From: Acidobacteriota bacterium
GTDB lineage: Bacteria > Acidobacteriota > Terriglobia > Bryobacterales > JACQDG01
Length of the DNA: 8,196 bases
Assembly: GCA_016201185.1 (NCBI GenBank)
Contig: JACQDG010000307.1
Span: forward strand, 1 to 8,196
Reading direction: 5' to 3'
Part shown: positions 6,209 through 8,196 of the stretch, one piece after another
Numbering within the stretch: position 1 is the first letter of the stretch
Layout of the letters: each line of letters begins with the position of its first letter
Made by a program: the position numbers and the translations under genes
The notes under the pieces: generated by a model
Told to the model about the DNA's origin: nothing
What the model saw: only the letters and a program-made list of their open reading frames with translations
Database searches by the model: none

Positions 6209-6829
6209 CTACCCGCCCTGGCCGTTGCCGCGAGCGGTAACCTCCGCGCGGCGTGCCCGTTCGAATCGCGGCAGCACCTTTTCCAGGTATTCGATCAAGG
6301 TCGCGACCCGCTCCCCTTCCGACCGCATACACAAAAGCCGCTGCTTCAGGTCCAGATCCAGGGGAACAATGCCGGCGATTTGAAAGCTATCGGCCGCCTT
6401 GTGCGGCTCCATAGATTCTCCCGCCGGGGTCGACACGTAATCCAGCGCCTTCTCAAACAGGCTTGCCAGCCGCTCGATCGACTCGGGGGCAGGAGCCGCC
6501 TTGTCTTCATCATCGAAAAAATGCACCGCCCCGCGCAGGTAGGGCATCTGCTCATCCAGAAACAGCAGCTCGAACCTTCGCCGGCCCAGGGTGACGATGT
6601 CCAGCCGGCCGTCCGGATACCGCCTCGCAACCTTCGCCACCACCGCTGTGCAGCCGGCATTGGAAAGGGAATTCTCTTTCGCCAGCACCACGCCGAATTC
6701 GGAGCTCTGCTCGATGGCTTGGCCGATCATGAGCTTGTATCGCTCTTCGAAAATGAGCAGGGGAAGCGCCGCGCCCGGCAAGAGCACCACCTCGAGGGGA
6801 AACAGCGGCAGCAGCAGCTCGGAGGCCAT
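6209..6829 (-). CDS. Stand-alone LON substrate-binding-domain protein
   Basis: A 206-residue protein made only of the N-terminal LON domain of ATP-dependent protease La. The hallmark start is clear: LLPLFPLEVVLLPGAALPLLIFEERYKLMI, followed by EFGVVLAKE, GCTAVVAKVARRYPDGRLDIVTLGRRRFELL and a helical second half ending in a basic, glycine-rich tail. There is no AAA+ ATPase or serine protease domain, so it is not a protease; free LON-domain proteins are common in bacteria and are presumed to bind proteins or peptides, with unclear roles. The ATG at 6829 lacks a Shine-Dalgarno, but a good promoter ends five bases before it, which suggests a leaderless message. The lipoprotein gene follows 91 bases downstream on the same strand and may be cotranscribed. 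Cytoplasmic, by absence of a signal peptide. Confidence 0.87.
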   Translation of the reverse strand: MASELLLPLFPLEVVLLPGAALPLLIFEERYKLMIGQAIEQSSEFGVVLAKENSLSNAGCTAVVAKVARRYPDGRLDIVTLGRRRFELLFLDEQMPYLRGAVHFFDDEDKAAPAPESIERLASLFEKALDYVSTPAGESMEPHKAADSFQIAGIVPLDLDLKQRLLCMRSEGERVATLIEYLEKVLPRFERARRAEVTARGNGQGG

Positions 6830-6834
6830 GCTAC

Positions 6835-6863
6835 ATTATGGCTTTCCGGGCGACTCCAGGCAA
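6835..6863 (-). promoter_or_regulatory. Promoter of the LON-domain gene, probably leaderless
   Basis: On the minus strand TTGCCT (6863-6858, four of six to the -35 consensus) is followed after exactly 17 bases by CATAAT (6840-6835, five of six to the -10 consensus). Only five bases separate the -10 from the ATG at 6829, so transcription should start at or next to the A of the start codon. Confidence 0.5.
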
Positions 6864-6933
6864 TGCAGCCCAGCTACACCAGGCTTTTCCGCCTTGAAGA
6901 CGCGACTCCATCCGGCTCTCACAGGACACGGGA

Positions 6934-7725
6934 GTGAATCTCGAGGGGCAGGTCGTACTCATTACCGGGGCTTCCCGGGGCATTGGAGAAGCTTGCGCGC
7001 ATGCTTTCGCGCGGCGTGGAGCGCGGCTGATCCTGACGTCCCGCAACGCCACCAACGCGGAACGGGTCTGCCGGGCGGTGGCGCCGGCTCCGGCCGTCGC
7101 CCTGGGCGCGGATCTGAGCCGGCCGGGCCAGGCGGCGGGCCTGGCCGGGCGCGCCCTCGCCTGCTACGGCGGCGTGGATGTGCTGGTGAACAACGCCGGC
7201 GTGGGGCTTTACCTCCCCTGCTGGGAAGCGGAATCGGCCCTTATCCGGGAAATGGTCGAGGTTAACTTCTTCGCGCCGCTGGAGCTGATTCGAAATCTCG
7301 TGCCGCACATGCAGCGGAATGGCAGCGGGGTGATCGTCAACGTCAGCTCCGTGGCGGGCAAGGTGGCTCTGCCCTGGCTGACGATTTATTCGGCCACCAA
7401 AGCGGCTCTCAATTTTCTTTCCGACGGGCTGCGCATGGAGCTGCAGGGAACGGGAGTCCGGGTGGTGACGGTCTGCCCGGGGTATGTCTCCACAGGCTTC
7501 CCGCAGCATATACTGGGCGGCCGGATTCCTTACGCAGTCGCCGCGCGACAGCGTTTCACCATCACCGCCGAACGGTGCGCCAACGCCGTTGTAGAGGGCG
7601 TGCGAAAAGGAAAGCGGACGGTGGTCACGCCGCCGAGCGCCTGGTTGTTCGTAGCAGCGGCGCGGCTGCTGCCCGGCCCCGTGCACGCCATTATGGCCCG
7701 CATGAGGGCAGCGGACGCTCACTGA
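6934..7725 (+). CDS. Short-chain dehydrogenase/reductase (classical SDR)
   Basis: A 263-residue NAD(P)H-dependent oxidoreductase of the classical SDR family. The Rossmann motif TGASRGIG (11-18), NNAG (86-89), structural N111, catalytic S139, Y152 and K156 (YSATK) and CPGYVSTGF after the active site are all present and correctly spaced. R15 and R37, the basic residues near the adenosine ribose, favour NADPH. The hydrophobic C-terminal segment (AWLFVAAARLLPGPVHAIMA, about 235-254) resembles SDRs that reduce lipid or other hydrophobic carbonyl compounds and may touch the membrane; the substrate cannot be assigned. The start is GTG at 6934, with AGGA seven bases upstream (6923-6926) and an in-frame stop (6895-6897) just before. 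It is divergent from the LON gene across a 104-base gap. Shikimate kinase begins 11 bases after its stop. Confidence 0.92.
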   Translation: MNLEGQVVLITGASRGIGEACAHAFARRGARLILTSRNATNAERVCRAVAPAPAVALGADLSRPGQAAGLAGRALACYGGVDVLVNNAGVGLYLPCWEAESALIREMVEVNFFAPLELIRNLVPHMQRNGSGVIVNVSSVAGKVALPWLTIYSATKAALNFLSDGLRMELQGTGVRVVTVCPGYVSTGFPQHILGGRIPYAVAARQRFTITAERCANAVVEGVRKGKRTVVTPPSAWLFVAAARLLPGPVHAIMARMRAADAH

Positions 7726-7736
7726 CGTTTCGGATT

Positions 7737-8196
7737 ATGCATCTCAAGCTCAAGGGCGCCCCGCTGATCTGCCTGGTCGGCTACATGGGCTGCGGCAAAT
7801 CGACCATCGGACGGTTGCTGGCGGCGCGGCTGGGCTGGACATTCGTGGACCTGGACGAGGAGGTCGAGCGGCGTAGCGGCCTGGCCATCCCTGTCATCTT
7901 TGAACAGGGGGGCGAGAAGCGCTTTCGGGAATTGGAACACGAAGCGCTGCTCGAGCAACTGAGCCTGGCGCGGCGGGGGCGAGCGCGGGTGCTGGCCCTG
8001 GGCGGCGGGGCTTTTGTGAATCCGAAAAATCGCCACCACATGGAAAACGACGGCATCTCCATCTGGCTGGACTGCCCGCTCGCGAGGTTGCGGCAGCGCG
8101 TAGAGGCCGAATCGCACCGGCCGCTGGCGCGCGACCCCGAGCAGTTCGAGCGGCTCTACCAGGAGCGGCTGCCTTATTACCGCGACGCCGACTTCG
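7737..8196 (+). CDS. aroK: Shikimate kinase, 3' end outside window
   Basis: Frame open from ATG 7737 to the window edge (153 codons visible of the usual 170-180). Shikimate kinase phosphorylates the 3-hydroxyl of shikimate with ATP, the fifth step of the chorismate pathway to aromatic amino acids, in the cytoplasm. All diagnostic residues are visible: Walker A GYMGCGKST (15-23), DLDEEVERRSG with shikimate-binding D40, FRELE with R64, the GGGAF turn (89-93) with Walker B function, the lid HRPLAR with R128, and R144 in ERLPYYRDAD. The ATG follows the SDR stop by 11 bases and has no clear ribosome binding site, so it is probably translated by coupling within a two-gene or longer operon. Genes such as aroB often follow aroK, but that lies outside the window. 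Confidence 0.95.
   Translation, partial: MHLKLKGAPLICLVGYMGCGKSTIGRLLAARLGWTFVDLDEEVERRSGLAIPVIFEQGGEKRFRELEHEALLEQLSLARRGRARVLALGGGAFVNPKNRHHMENDGISIWLDCPLARLRQRVEAESHRPLARDPEQFERLYQERLPYYRDADF

Noticed and set aside
6150..6383. Plus-strand frame beginning MNDVVVNCHKCGAKIRPKTGY, which looks like half of a zinc ribbon
   Set aside because: Only one CxxC pair is present, there is no ribosome binding site, and most of the frame runs antisense through the well-supported LON gene. It could be a gene remnant in the 91-base gap but cannot be supported.
7719..8117. Minus-strand frames opposite shikimate kinase
   Set aside because: The plus-strand frame carries every shikimate kinase signature and runs to the window edge, so the minus frames are shadows.

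Overview
The window looks like chromosomal DNA of a soil Acidobacteriota, most likely the Solibacter/Bryobacter group. The pointers are high GC, a secreted protein with a Solibacter-type TIGR03437-like domain, and a large Ser/Thr kinase fused to PD40/TolB-like beta-propeller repeats, a combination expanded in that group. This placement rests on recalled family traits; no search was run. No RNA genes, CRISPR arrays, insertion sequences or long repeats were seen, and no gene-free stretch exceeds 300 bases.

Layout. Positions 2-1189 (+) hold the 3' part of a secreted TIGR03437-type protein. Positions 1229-3856 (+) encode a membrane-anchored receptor-like Ser/Thr kinase. Positions 3857-4032 are a short but information-rich leader. 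It has a good sigma70-type promoter, a 17-codon reading frame with three consecutive cysteine codons (Cys-Cys-Cys), and a predicted hairpin that covers the ribosome binding site of the next gene. That gene (4033-4593, +) is a serine O-acetyltransferase of the EpsC/CysE type, the enzyme that commits serine to cysteine synthesis. A PfkB-family sugar-phosphate kinase (4596-5522, +) follows two bases later. On the minus strand, an outer-membrane lipoprotein of the ABC_trans_aux/PqiC type (5473-6117) converges on and overlaps the kinase gene, and a stand-alone LON substrate-binding-domain protein (6209-6829) lies upstream of it. Divergent from that, a short-chain dehydrogenase/reductase (6934-7725, +) and shikimate kinase aroK (7737 to the window edge, +) form a probable operon.

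The main discovery candidate is the leader at 3876-4032. A poly-cysteine peptide read almost from the 5' end of the transcript, placed just before a cysteine-biosynthesis gene whose Shine-Dalgarno can be paired away, is the layout expected of a cysteine-responsive translational attenuator. Poly-Cys leader peptides are known as attenuators in mycobacteria; I am not aware of one described in Acidobacteriota. A second anomaly is in the enzyme itself. Compared with the family it lacks about 32 residues between GVTLG and DWARIG, a segment that normally carries the second catalytic histidine. The gene therefore appears internally deleted in frame, or the assembly is collapsed there.
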